Positions 1 to 11,034 of a stretch of DNA of 64,000 nucleotides are shown in pieces (position 1 is the stretch's first letter; each line of letters starts with the position of its first letter). The notes below the pieces were generated by a model. It made no database searches, had not been told where the DNA came from, and worked only from the letters and a program-made list of their open reading frames with translations. Position numbers and translations under genes: made by a program. Location: assembly GCA_950106755.1 (NCBI GenBank), contig OX467090.1, positions 20,499,092 through 20,563,091 of the forward strand. The letters are read 5' to 3'. The DNA comes from Climacium dendroides (taxonomy: Eukaryota; Streptophyta; Bryopsida; Hypnales; Climaciaceae).

Positions 1-751
1 TTTGATGCTGCAATTCAAGATGTGTGGGCCATGATGGAGGAGTATGTCCATGTGCGTCACAACAAGGATTGCACAAACCTTCGGTGAGTTTTTGGTTGTC
101 AAGTACAATATGCTATACTATATATTAACATTTCTTGGTTGATTTTGATGCTCAATTCTTGTTAGCATTGTTTTTTTTTTAGTTCATTTGTTGATAATTG
201 TTTAGGTTTGCAAAGGTTTTGCTTGGTTTTTGAGATTTCAGTATGTACGTACTTGGACATGTTAATTTTTGATATTATAATATGTCTTGATTCACATGGC
301 ATGTAGGGCTCTCATGGAGAAATTCGATGATGAGGATGAGCTCGCCACATTCAAGAATGGTTCCTTGCTTCTACAACTCATTGAGGTTTGTAATATAGAT
401 TGTTTTTAACCTTCCAATAGCATAGGAAAAAATGATGCCCTTCGATATCTCTTCATTCTTTGATTTTTTTTTTCATGATATTGAATTTTTGATGATGCCA
501 ATTTTTTGGGTAATGTTGTGATTTTTTGAATTTTGAAGGATTTATAAAAGATTTCTCATTGAAATATGTCTTATTGGTACTTCATTGTTTAGGATGATAA
601 GTACGGGACTGAACATTTGCATAGGGAGTCTCAAGCAATTCACTTTGGAACGGATATTTTTGATGAATTTTGTACCCGGCTCAATCAAGCACAAGCAAAT
701 TTGGATAACCTCACACCTGAGCGTCGAGTGTCCCGTCGCCACTATCGTTGA
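1..751 (+). CDS. 3' end of an unrecognised spliced gene (three exons)
   Basis: Three exons join in one frame: 1-83, 307-385 and 593-751, ending in TGA at 749-751. The introns have good GT-AG borders (CG|GTGAG ... TGTAG|GG, and GAG|GTTTG ... TTTAG|GAT). The joined C-terminal peptide of about 106 residues is hydrophilic and rich in Asp, Glu and Leu. It begins FDAAIQDVWAMMEEY, has an acidic DDEDE stretch in the middle, and ends in a basic RRVSRRHYR tail. I do not recognise the family. The 5' part lies outside the window. The gene could be a host gene or the tail of a transposon gene; the splice pattern and the lack of internal stops make real coding likely, but the function is unknown. Confidence 0.55.
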
Positions 752-1698
752 AGGAAGACTTCTACTTACTTGTTGTATGTACATAATGAATTTTTGCTAA
801 GTACCATAGTACCGGGAGTAGTTTTATTAGAAAAAGACGTTATGTTTTGTTTCTTTATTTTGTACAAGTTTTTCTAACAAGTAGCTTTCTTACTTTTTGG
901 ATAAACTAGAGTCACTTTGTTACCTTGGGATCTACCTTTTGTAGGCCACATCAAGAGAACATGACATTTCTATTCAACATGTTCAATTGGATGATTAGTA
1001 GATCCCCCCAAAGACTTTACATGCAGAACTAATTTTTATCAAACATCTAAAGTACAACATTATCTGTGTGTTGCTCATGAAAAGTGAACAGTTGATGAGA
1101 TTAGTATGGTATGTGGAACTTCTTCCAAGCATTCAGAATCTTTCTAATGCTCTTGTATTTTACATTGTAGGAGATGTTCAAGTATGTACTTTTGTGCAAG
1201 AGATGCTTACATTGTCTTCAAAATACCTTCTTCTATCACTTCTTGCATTTTGGGGGGACTTGTAGTGGCATAACTTATATTTTGGGACAATTATTAAAAT
1301 GAATATTACATTCCTTGATAGCTCATTTGTTAAAGTATCTTCAAACTATTTCATAAAATCATGTTCGAAATTCAAATCACATGAGGTAACCCTAAATCTC
1401 CAAAGTCCTCCATAGTTCTTTTTGGTCATTAGATGCTTTATTGTAGTGTTGACCCAACAAATTTATGTTGTTGCAATGAACTATGCAAAAACGTTAAGTT
1501 CGCAGATTAGCAAATTAGCAAATTCTTTTTTTTTTAAATTAAAATTATTTTTATGTCTTAGAAGCTTTTAACTTATTAAAAATCTTATTTATATTAATAG
1601 TAAAAAGGAGTTTTCATGAGTAACGATACTATTGCTAATATGATTACATGTATAAGAAATGCGAACTTGGAAAAGAATCGTTGCAGTACCAAACTAGC
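752..1698. other. AT-rich stretch without a recognisable gene
   Basis: The first part is presumably the 3' UTR and downstream flank of the preceding gene. The short ORF at 1068-1265 has no features of a real protein. I see nothing else here up to the first repeat unit. Confidence 0.5.
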
Positions 1699-4600
1699 GG
1701 TTGGCGCTTGCTATGCTACGCATTCACCATAAAAATTTCATAAGAATTTTTATGTATTAGATAGAATGTAGACCAAATATTTCAATAAATCTTCAAATAA
1801 AAATGCCTAAAATCTTTGTATAATTTTTGTTCTAAGTAAGCATATATAGAAAAGTAGCATAGAAATTTATTGAATGATGAATGAAGCATATGCAATGGTA
1901 AATACTATAAAAGATACACATACATTAGAAATTTGACTCCATTGTTACAGAAAATTGCAATTCAAATTGAAGAATTGAAAAGAAAAACTAATAAATCTCA
2001 AAAACTTTGTGAACAACTTAATTGTTGTGGAATCCCAAATTTCTTCAATTGAATCAATTTCTCAAAATCATTTGGTAGTCGCGATAGACAATTGAAATCA
2101 TGAAAGCTCAAAGTTCATGAAAGCAAAAAATTATAGAAGTGCAAAGAAGTTTCAAGCCAAGAGAAGCAATGCATTTGCTACCTCTATAATATCATCCTTT
2201 GGATCCTCTTTAATATCCCCTCAATTGCAACGACTATATTATTTCTATAATATCACCCTTAGTAAAAAGTGATATCAGAGGTGGTTGTGAAGTGCTACTC
2301 TATTTCAGTAATATGACATTATGTGAAAAACATGATTTGTATGTATGCTTGATTGGAAATATTTTTATAACATTATTAAAATAATTATTTTAAAGACTTA
2401 TCAAAATCATTATCATGCATTCTATTGAAATATATCAAAAATTTACTAATATGTGATACAGTGAATGCGTAGTATAGCAAGCACGAACCTCTAAGTATTA
2501 ATGGTAGCATTTGTGCTATTACAGAGGGAGTTCTAATTTTAGTAGTATGACTAGCGGTTGGCGCTTACTATACTACGCATTCACCATTAGAATTTCATTA
2601 GAATTTTTTATGTATGAGATAAAATGCAGAGCAAGAATTTCAATAAATGTTTAGATAAAAATTACTAAAATCTTCATATAATTTTCTAAATAAGCATATA
2701 TTGAAATAAATAATGATGAATACTATAAAAGATACACATATATTAGAATGCATTAGAAATTTGATTCAATTGCTACAAACAGTGGCAACCCAAATAGAAG
2801 AATTTAAAGGAAAAACTTGTCAACCTCCAAAGCTTCTTAAACAATTCAATTGTTGTAAAATTGAAAATCGGATCAAGTCATTTGGTAGTAGCAATAGAAA
2901 ATTGAAATTCGAAGCTCAAAGCTCACAAAAGCACAAAATTATAGAAATGCAAAAGAAATATGAAGCTAAGAAAAGCATTATCATGCATTCTATTGAAATA
3001 TATCAAATTTTTATTAATATGTGATACAATGAATGCATAGCATAGCAAGCATGAGCCCCTAGTATTAATGGTAGCATTTGTGATATTACGTAGGGACTTA
3101 TGATTTTAGTAGTATGGCTAGCATTTGGTGCTTGCTATGCTACGCATTCATCATTAGAATTTTATAAGAATTTTTATGTATTAGGTAGAATGCAGACCAA
3201 AAATCTCAATAAATCTTCAAATTAAAATGCCTAAAATCTTTGTATAATTTTTTTTCAAAGTAAGCATATATAGAAATGTAGCATAAAAATTTATTGAATG
3301 ATGCATCAAGCATATGCAATAGTAAATACTATAAAAGATACACATAGATTAGGAATTTGACTCCATTGTTACAGAAAATTGCAATTCAAATTGAAGAATT
3401 GAAAAGAAAAACTTATAAATCTCAAAACCTTTGTGAACAATTAAATTGTTGTGGAATCCCAAATTTCTTCAATTGAATCAATTTCTCAAAATCATTTGGT
3501 AGTCGTGATAGAAAATTGAAATCATGAAAGCTCGAAGCTCACGAAAGCCCAAAATCATAGAAGTGCAAAGAAGTTTAAAGCCAAGAGAAGCAACGCATTT
3601 GCTACCTCTATAATATCATTCTCTAGATCCTCTTTAATATCCCCTCAATTGCAACGACTATATAATTTCTATAATATCACCCTTGGTAAAAAGGGATACT
3701 AGAGGTGGTTGTGAAGTGCTACTCAATTTCAGTAATATGACATTGTGTGAAAATATGATTTCTATGTATGCCTGATTGAAAATATTTTTATAAACTATTT
3801 AAAACAATTAATTTAAAGACTTATCAAAATCATTATCATGCATTCTATTGAAATATATCAAAAATTTACTAATATGTGGTACAATGAATGCGTAGCATAG
3901 CAAGCACGAACCCCTAAGTATGAATGGTAGCATTTGTGCTATTATAGAGGGAGTTCTAATTTTAATAGTATGACTAGCAGTTGGCACTTGCTATGCTATG
4001 CATTCACCATTAGAAATTCATAAGAATTTTAATGTATTAGATAGAATGCAAAGCAAGAATTTCAATAAATCTTCAGATAAAAATCACTAAAATCTTCATA
4101 TAATTTTTTTAATAAAAAAGCATATACTGAAATAAACAATGAAAATTTAATGAATGCTGAATGAAATACATGCAATGATGAATACTAAAAAAGATACACA
4201 TACATTAGAATGCATTAGAAATTTGATTCCATTGTTACAAAAAATGGCAACCCAAATTGAAGAATTGAAAAAAAAACCTTATAAATCTCAAAACCTTTGT
4301 GAGCAACTTAATTTTTGTGGAATCCCAAATTGCTTCAATTGAATGAATTTCTCAAAATCATTTGGTAGTAGCAATAGAAAATTGAAATCATGAAAGCTCA
4401 AAGCTCACGAAAGCACAAAATTATAGAAGTGCAAAGAATTGTAAAGCCAAGAGAAGCAATGGATTTATTACCTCTATAATATCATCCTCTGGATCCTCTT
4501 TAATATCACCTTAATTGCAGCAACTCAATTATTTCTATAATATCACCCTTTGTAGAAGTGATTGCAAACTACTATTTTTGTAATATCACATTGTGTGAAA

Positions 4601-4822
4601 ATACGATTTCTATGTATGCATGATTGAAAATATTTTCACAAAATATTTAAAATAATTATTTTAAAGACTTATTGAAATCATTATCATGCATTCTATTCAA
4701 ATATATCAAAATTTCACTAATATGTGGTACAATGAATGCGTAACATAATAAGCACAAGCCTCTACTATTAATGATAGCATTTGTGACATTAGAGAGGAAC
4801 TTATGATTTTAGTAGTTTGATG
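1699..4822. repeat. Tandem array of four units with terminal inverted repeats
   Basis: Four related units lie head to tail, at about 1699-2489, 2556-3058, 3121-3912 and 3979-4760. Each opens with GGTTGGCGCTTGCTATGCTA followed by CGCATTCACC, and closes with the inverse (TGAATGCGTAGCATAGCAAG then CACGAACC), an imperfect inverted repeat of about 30 bp. Units are about 790 bp, except the second (503 bp), which has an internal deletion. Each is followed by a conserved link of about 65 bp containing TTAATGGTAGCATTTGTG. The dispersed copy at 51 kb includes this link, so the mobile unit probably runs from CTAGCGGTTGG to TTTTAGTAGTAT. Divergence between copies suggests an old array. It looks like a non-autonomous TIR transposon amplified in tandem, or a satellite derived from one. 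Confidence 0.8.
2713..3024 (+). pseudogene. Repeat-borne ORF fragment, best preserved in unit 2
   Basis: This 103-codon ORF inside the second repeat unit starts MMNTIKDTHILECIRNL and continues with a Gln/Glu-rich helix (ATQIEEFKGK) and a Lys-rich tail. The same peptide recurs in unit 4 (4154-4342) and in the inverted copy (51368-51553, minus). It is broken in units 1 and 3. It may be the remnant of a coding sequence carried by the repeat. It matches no family I know, and low-complexity AT-rich DNA can also give such ORFs. Confidence 0.3.
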
Positions 4823-5830
4823 ATGCTTCCTTTAGACTCGGCTTAGGTTCGGCTTAGGTTCGGATTGGGTTCGATGGATCTAGGTTCGGTTTAGGTTCGG
4901 TAGGTCTTCTTCATTGTTCCCAGGGTTTTCTCAAAGTAGTCCTCGCTATCGCGCCTCTCCCCGCGCAGGTATTTCATCGCTGCGATTTTCCCCCGCGTAG
5001 TTCTGCAATTAGTGCTTTCGTGACTTTGTCAACAGTATTCTTTGCCCTCATTGTGTGGAGCAGCGGGAGCAGAGTCTGGACAACCTTCTTCAATTCCGGT
5101 GCTCAAATTTGGACTTTCTTCTTCAATCCCGGCGCGGTGGACAACCTTGAGTAGATTTTGGAGGTATGTTCTCCGCTGACTTAGGGTTTAGGTCCCCATT
5201 GCGAGGTTCTTCATTTCTCTGCGTTTTGAATCTTTCTGCGAGTTAGTTGTTTTCCAGAATTGCACGAAAACCATGTACATCTTGCACTGTAGTTTGGTTG
5301 CTTTTATCTGCGTTGATGTCTGTTTGTTGTGATTTTGTGTTTATTTGAAAGCATTTGTCTGTGTAGTGTCAGTATTTCGTTTCATTGGTTTGCGTGTTTG
5401 CATTATTTGTTGTCGCTTTGTTGATGGGGTTCAATCTTGAGGTCTCTCATTTTCAACTACTGTTCAATCCATTCTGCTACGTTTGTTTGAAAATAGATTC
5501 AGATCATAAGAGCACTGTGACTGTGATTACATTGAGTTCTATGTCACTTGAACTTTTGTGTTCAGTATTCGGGATTGAGGAGCGGTTTGTGTGCACTTCA
5601 TCTACAGCCGCGAAGGATTCCGAGTTCCTGGAGTCTTAACAAACGAAACAATCTTGTTATTATAGGCTGAAGAAGCAGAGTATTGAACCGGTTCCTAGCC
5701 CAGGTAATCACTACATCCCAATTGATTGCAATGCCAACCATTCCTGAACAATTTGAAACCATGCAAACACAGAAGAATTAGCTAGAACAAGGACCCCCTA
5801 TAACCGCGCACATGATGACGCTGTTGGCAG
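4823..5830. other. Gene-like leader region of unknown function
   Basis: Base composition changes sharply here from AT-rich repeats to GC-richer DNA. 4842-4900 has a short run of TTAGGTTCGG-like repeats. 4920-5170 is CT-rich and contains splice-like GGAGGTATG. An ORF at 5385-5639 (84 codons) has no recognisable domain. The stretch could be the promoter and untranslated leader of the decayed gene downstream, but no transcript evidence is available. Confidence 0.25.
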
Positions 5831-6858
5831 GGTTCAGAGCGGTCGCTCTAAACCTCCATCTTCGTAATGAGCGATGTCGAGGTTCAGAGCGACCGCTCTG
5901 AACTTGAACTTGTGAAGTCGGCCAGACTGGTTTAGAGCGGTCGCTCTGAACCGTGAGGGAGTTCATAATGGAGCAGGAGGTTCAGAGAGACCGCTCTAAA
6001 CCTCTCTCTGAACGAAATTACAACTCTGTCATATCGTTCACAGGGAGGTTTAGAGCGGTCGCTCTGAACCTCCTGCTCCATTATGAACCTACAGCATTGG
6101 AATCGAGCACAAGGAGGATCAGAGCGGTCGCTCTGAACCATGAGTGAGTTCATATTGGAGTAGAAGGTTTAGAGCGACCGCTCTAAACCTCCCTGTGAAC
6201 GAAATGACAGAGTTGTGATTTCGTTCAGAGAGAGGTTTAGAGCGGTCGCTCTGAACCTCTTGCTACATTATGAACTCCCTCACGGTTCAGAGCGACCGCT
6301 CTAAACCTGCAGCATTGAAATCATGTACAAGGTGGTTCAGAGCGGTCGCTCTGAACCGTGACCATGTTCATCACGAAGCAGAGGTTCAGAGAGGTTGCTC
6401 TAAACCTGCAGATATCGGTACTGGGAATGGTAGAATTGAGCGCAGTCGTTCGTATGGAGCGTGATCACGGTTTAGAGTGACTGCTCTGAAATGAAGCACT
6501 CGCCAAAACCAGTGCAGCAGATTCATAGTGGTCACTCCAAACCGCCACTTCCACAATGAAAGTGGAAGCGGTCCAAAGGGAACGCACTGAAGCTTCCAGT
6601 TGGTAGTTAGGGTCAAGGTTCTCATCGGTCGCTCTAATTCTCAACGATGGCGATGAGCGCTGTCAAGATTCAGACAAACCGTTCACAACATCCTCAGGGT
6701 TGGAATTAGAGCTACAGGTTCAGAGCGGTCGCTTTGAACCTTTATCGGCATGGCCGAAGCTTACTAGATGTATGTGCTCCCTACAGTGAAGAGCGGTAGC
6801 TCTGATCCTGTAACATCTCTTTCAACATTAGGGAGGTTTAGAGTGGTCGCTCCAAACT
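5831..6858. repeat. Array of short palindromes with off-symmetric centre
   Basis: At least 14 copies of a 24-bp element occur here, with core TTCAGAGCGGTCGCTCTGAA or C/T variants. Starts are near 5831, 5881, 5929, 5979, 6047, 6116, 6166, 6234, 6284, 6334, 6383, 6469, 6717 and 6835. The first eleven are close to perfect; later ones are more diverged. The 9-bp arms TTCAGAGCG/CGCTCTGAA flank a central GT, or AC when the element is reversed. Spacing in the core is regular, about 50 or 68 bp. More copies lie at 7206-7229 and 9230-9253, with related forms elsewhere to 16.8 kb. The DNA between copies is itself arranged as inverted repeats. Confidence 0.9.
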
Positions 6859-7205
6859 CATTCGGATGGCTCACTGAAGTGAGCATCCGATGAAATAACA
6901 TCTTCGCGTAGATCGGGTACGGTGAGACCAGTATCTCTCACCTATGAATTGAATGATTCATCTGGGAAGACTATAGAGGATAGAGGGACATAGAACCTAG
7001 GTTATGATCATTTCACATTGTACTATAGGATCCAGAAAACCCGATCGATTAGTATAGTGAAGCCGCTGTGAAATTTTATTGAAACCTAATTAAATAGCAG
7101 GAAATCAAGCCCAAACACTAGATATCATGCACGGTCAATGGTATAGAATTGTCTATAAGCAAACAGCTGTGAACATCTACACTGAATAGGTCGTGGATCC
7201 AGATC

Positions 7206-7229
7206 AGTTTAGAGCGGTCGCTCTGAACT
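7206..7229. repeat. Isolated copy of the palindromic element
   Basis: One further copy with the TTTAGAGCGGTCGCTCTGAA core lies upstream of the first recognisable exon of the decayed gene. A pair of half-like sites (GGCCTGTCTGAT and GGCCGGTCTGAT) follows at 7288-7318. Confidence 0.8.
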
Positions 7230-9079
7230 AATCAAAGGGCTAGAACCCCAGTAATACGGGGCCGCTGAGAAGATTGCAATTTTAAGCGGCCTGTCTGATT
7301 CTGAGTGGCCGGTCTGATTTGATTCATGTGGACAGTGACATGGAGTCCTTCCTCGAGAGCAAGCCACCTCTCACGGGCTACATTACACAAATACTGCCTG
7401 AGCGGCTAATGGAGTCGTGGAAGGCGCACGTTGAAGGGAAAATTCCGCTGACCTTCATTGCAACCAAAGCATTGTGGACTGTGGAAATGAGTTACCTTCA
7501 CGGCTCCCTGATATTTAATTTAGAATTGGGGTTCACAAAACTAGGAGGGCCTAGATGGAAATCCTTTAAGAACTTGGTAGTCATTAACATTACTGTGATG
7601 CGAGAGGCCGTTCTCGTCGACGTAGTGAATTTGTGCAACAATGCTCTGGGAGTAGTCATCATCTGCGTAGAGGATGAGATGATATTCTGCCATGAGCGCC
7701 TCATCAAAAATTATGACCGGGTTCTGCATGTGTTCCAAATCCTCATGCTGGACATACAAGCTAGGTGCGAAGCTCACGCTGGGGATTTCGTGAAGACCGC
7801 ACGGGTCGCGAGTGCGTACCTCACTAATGCAAACACCTTATACATGTCATCGCTGATTAGTGGTAACGCATCACAGGGAGTAGGGAACGTCGACATGGAT
7901 GCGCAAGGGTGGACCCAGAAGAAAAAAGCGGTCGCGTCTGCCTCGGTGCCTGCCAACCGTTCCCAGCCACCAGCAGCATCAGCGCTGCTAGGGTCCGCAG
8001 GCATGACAACTCATACGACGGCTGAACCTGCACGGTCTGCTCCCGCAACGGTGGCGCCACAGACGACTCCATCCCGATCCCCTCCGTCCCGGCCCAATCC
8101 ACCTAGCACGGTAGTAGCAGAGCGTCCCAGGCCCACGGCACGGGACAAACAAAAGACGCGGAAAAGGAAGTCCGCAACCATCGCCACCAGTGACCACTCG
8201 GCCTCACAAGATGAAGGGGCGTCCCACTTTCGCAAGACACGACGGACCTTGTACGATGTGGAAGAGGGTGAAGGTGCCCCAAGCGCATCCACGCAGAGCA
8301 CCGTCCCGGAGTCCACCGACTTATCCTAAGAGGAGGCACAGAAGGTGGCATTCAAGAAGGTGAATGGCCACTGGATTTACAACCCGGTGACCTTGCCATT
8401 CGATGAGAAAGCTGTTCCGGATAAGCTGTTTGTGGATCTGGAGATCAAGAAGGAGCCCAAGCGCAGCGAAGAAAAGGAAGCCCGGAAACGCCTCAAGGCC
8501 GAGGCAGTGGCGAACAAGAAGTTCAAGGAGTTGTCCGCCTACATGTACATATTCGGACGGGGCAACTTCTTCGAGCTGGACCTCGAGGACATGACAAGTG
8601 CGGACGAGACGTCGGGCATGATCTTCAGGCCATTGGAGAAGAAGGGTGTCCTAGCCGTCCTCGACCGCATGGTGAAGGTCAACTTCACCAAGCAAATCCT
8701 GACCGTCATGCCGGACACGCCAGAGAGACCTACTTGCTGGGCTGATTGCATCAAGGCTTTCCCACTGAAAATTATCAGCGGCCAGCACACGTGGAAGGCT
8801 GCGACCGAAATCATTTCAGGGACAACATTCGTCGACGATGAGGCGGTCAAGAAGCGGGTGCAAAAGTGGACTTGTGAAATCGTCTGGTCCAAAAACAAGG
8901 ACCACCTGCACGCGCTCTCCTGCAAGTGCAATGACGGGAATGTCACCGGCCCGTACCTGTCGTCGCTCCCTGCCACAATCCGCCATTGCCGATATCTGTG
9001 GGACAACGCGCGGAGACCAACCCAATTCCGGAAGAACACGAGGCAGGCGGACAAAGGAGACGAATTCAAGGCCTACAAG

Positions 9080-9371
9080 GTATGTCTCCTCCACTTGGTC
9101 AGTTTAGACCGCCTGGTCTGATCTGTAATACAGTAGATATTGTCGAGTCCACATTCATGTTGTTCCAATGCCTTGGACAATGGCACAATCGTGTCACATT
9201 GTTCCACTGTAATGGAATGAATCCAAGCCACTTCAGAGCGACCGCTCTGAACTTTCATATTGTATACCTAGGATGTTGTCCTTCAGATCCATTCAAATAA
9301 GTATAGTGCGGGAGGTCTGATGCAAGTTCTCAGAGTTGTGATCCTCTAACCTAGTCAATTGCGGTGTGCAG
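9080..9371 (+). other. Intron with two palindromic elements
   Basis: This phase-0 intron (AAG|GTATGT ... GTGCAG|GAC) holds a related palindrome at about 9100-9120 (TTTAGACCGCCTGGTCTGAT) and a full copy at 9230-9253 (TTCAGAGCGACCGCTCTGAA, AC orientation). The exons on both sides are in the same frame, so the splice call is good. Confidence 0.6.
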
Positions 9372-9959
9372 GACTTCCGAGACAAGGCGGAACAGAGCTT
9401 CGAGTCCACCGGCCTCCTCAAGCCTTTGTCTGGAAATCGAAGAACGTACGACCTGGATAAGATGGGGGAGAGGAAAATCATCATGGCCTCCGAGGAAACT
9501 TGGTCGGCTTGGCTGAAGGTCTTTGAAGCTCACGAGCAAGGCACTCTGCACGACACGGACACGAGCGGTCCATTCAATGAAGCGGTGAGCAAGGACGGGA
9601 ACGCCAAGGTGTACAAGTTCCAATCCATCACGAATAATATGATGAAGGCCTTGCTTGGAATGGAAGATGACGCTGTCGGCGAGCTGGCCCAAAAAATCCT
9701 AGACGTGCCGCCCAAGGTGTACCTCAACAAAAGACCCACGGTCTGGACGTCGGCCATTCCTTTCCTCATGTGGTGCACAAACAAGAAGCACATGATGCAA
9801 CTGGCGAAGGAGATTGTCGACAAGGCCGACACCTTCGGCATCGAGGAGGCCAAGGGCGTATTTCCCGAGCCGGGAGACATGAATGTCAAGGCTTGGCGGA
9901 ATCTGAAGACCGCGTTGTGCATCGGTGGCTTCCACATGTAGCATCTCATAAGCCTCGGT

Positions 9960-11034
9960 TTGGATTGGGTGAAGTCCCAGTGCCAGTCAGGGAGGACAGT
10001 GGAGAAACCCAAGAAGCCATTCCTGGCGGCGTTGGATCAGGTCGTGCAAAATGCCGACCGATGCGAGAAGGTCAGGAAGTGCTCCCGAGTCACCGTCTGC
10101 CGATGGATACGAAGCGAGAAGCACATCGATCCACAGTTGTACGTGCATAAGAATGGGGCATGGTCACCGTACCGATCGGAAACTGGAGTCGCGAAGACGA
10201 AGTACTGCGAGGTTGGCATTATTGACTTCCGACTATTTCCGAAGGTTGAAGGCATGGAGGTCACTTCCGGGCACGCAAAAATCATGGAGGAAGTGAGGGA
10301 GGTCTCCAACTCCACTATGTCCAAGACCATGCACATGTGGATGTTCATCTTCAACTCGAAGCGGGCGGCTGTGGTGGACAGATTGGCGACGGAGCTCTTC
10401 CCGTCCTATTCACTTAGGCGGGAATGTGACTACGTGATCTGCAAGGGAGAGCCGACCTTCAAGGAGAGGAACAGGGATAAGGTCATGTACTTGTAGCGGA
10501 GTGCCAAGACCTTCATGAACTCCAAGTTGGTGGATGCTAAGGGCAAGGTGCCCAAATTGTCCAAGGATGAGGACAATGACCTCATAGCCACGGATCCCAT
10601 GTATAAGACTCAGGAGGTCTGCCGCCACGATTTCCCTCGGATCCTGTCCAAGCGCGAGCTACAGTACGACGTGTACTTGTGCTTCATCGACAAGTTCTGT
10701 AGGGATCAAGGGACGGTCATGCTCGTCTTCGCTGGAGTGAAAGTAGTCTCGGCATGCACGGTAATGATTTCACCACTCGTGTTTTTTTTCTTTGCAGGGG
10801 CTATATGGTCCAGAAGAATAGATATTCCACATTCACGTTTTGTCCCTTCACTAACACTATGTCCTGCAGATGTTGTGTCGCAGTTCCGTCTCCTTCATGA
10901 TCTCCACCGAGAAAGCCCTTCTCCTCCATTCCGTGCATCAACGAATTGGTGCGGAAATGTGGCCTCATGTCTTCGAGCCGGGGTACACCCTCAAGTACAA
11001 CTACGACGGGCAGTCCCTGACGCAGAGATGTTGA
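9960..11034 (+). pseudogene. Degenerate N4/N6 DNA methylase-like domain
   Basis: The peptide spliced across the 10761-10869 intron follows the motif order of beta-class N4/N6 DNA methyltransferases. An EVGIIDFRLFP stretch stands where the catalytic DPPY/SPPW motif would be. MFIFNSKRAAVVDRL and DYVICKG resemble the region after it. Near the end, QGTVMLVFAG, then SACTMLCRSSVSFM and STEKALLLHSVHQRI, match the cofactor-binding motif and the following strand-helix (consensus DPFxGSGTT then GxE). The catalytic motif and the Gly-rich loop are both degraded, so the protein would be inactive even without the stops. The assignment rests on pattern only; a profile search against Pfam N6_N4_Mtase would settle it. 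Confidence 0.4.

Noticed and set aside
4842..4902. TTAGGTTCGG repeats as telomere-like sequence
   Set aside because: The unit is not the plant telomere repeat (TTTAGGG) and the run is short and imperfect.
5932..6464. Overlapping ORFs on both strands with VQSDRSKP / RAVALN peptides
   Set aside because: They are produced by the palindromic element array, which reads open in both directions; no splice or start context supports a protein.
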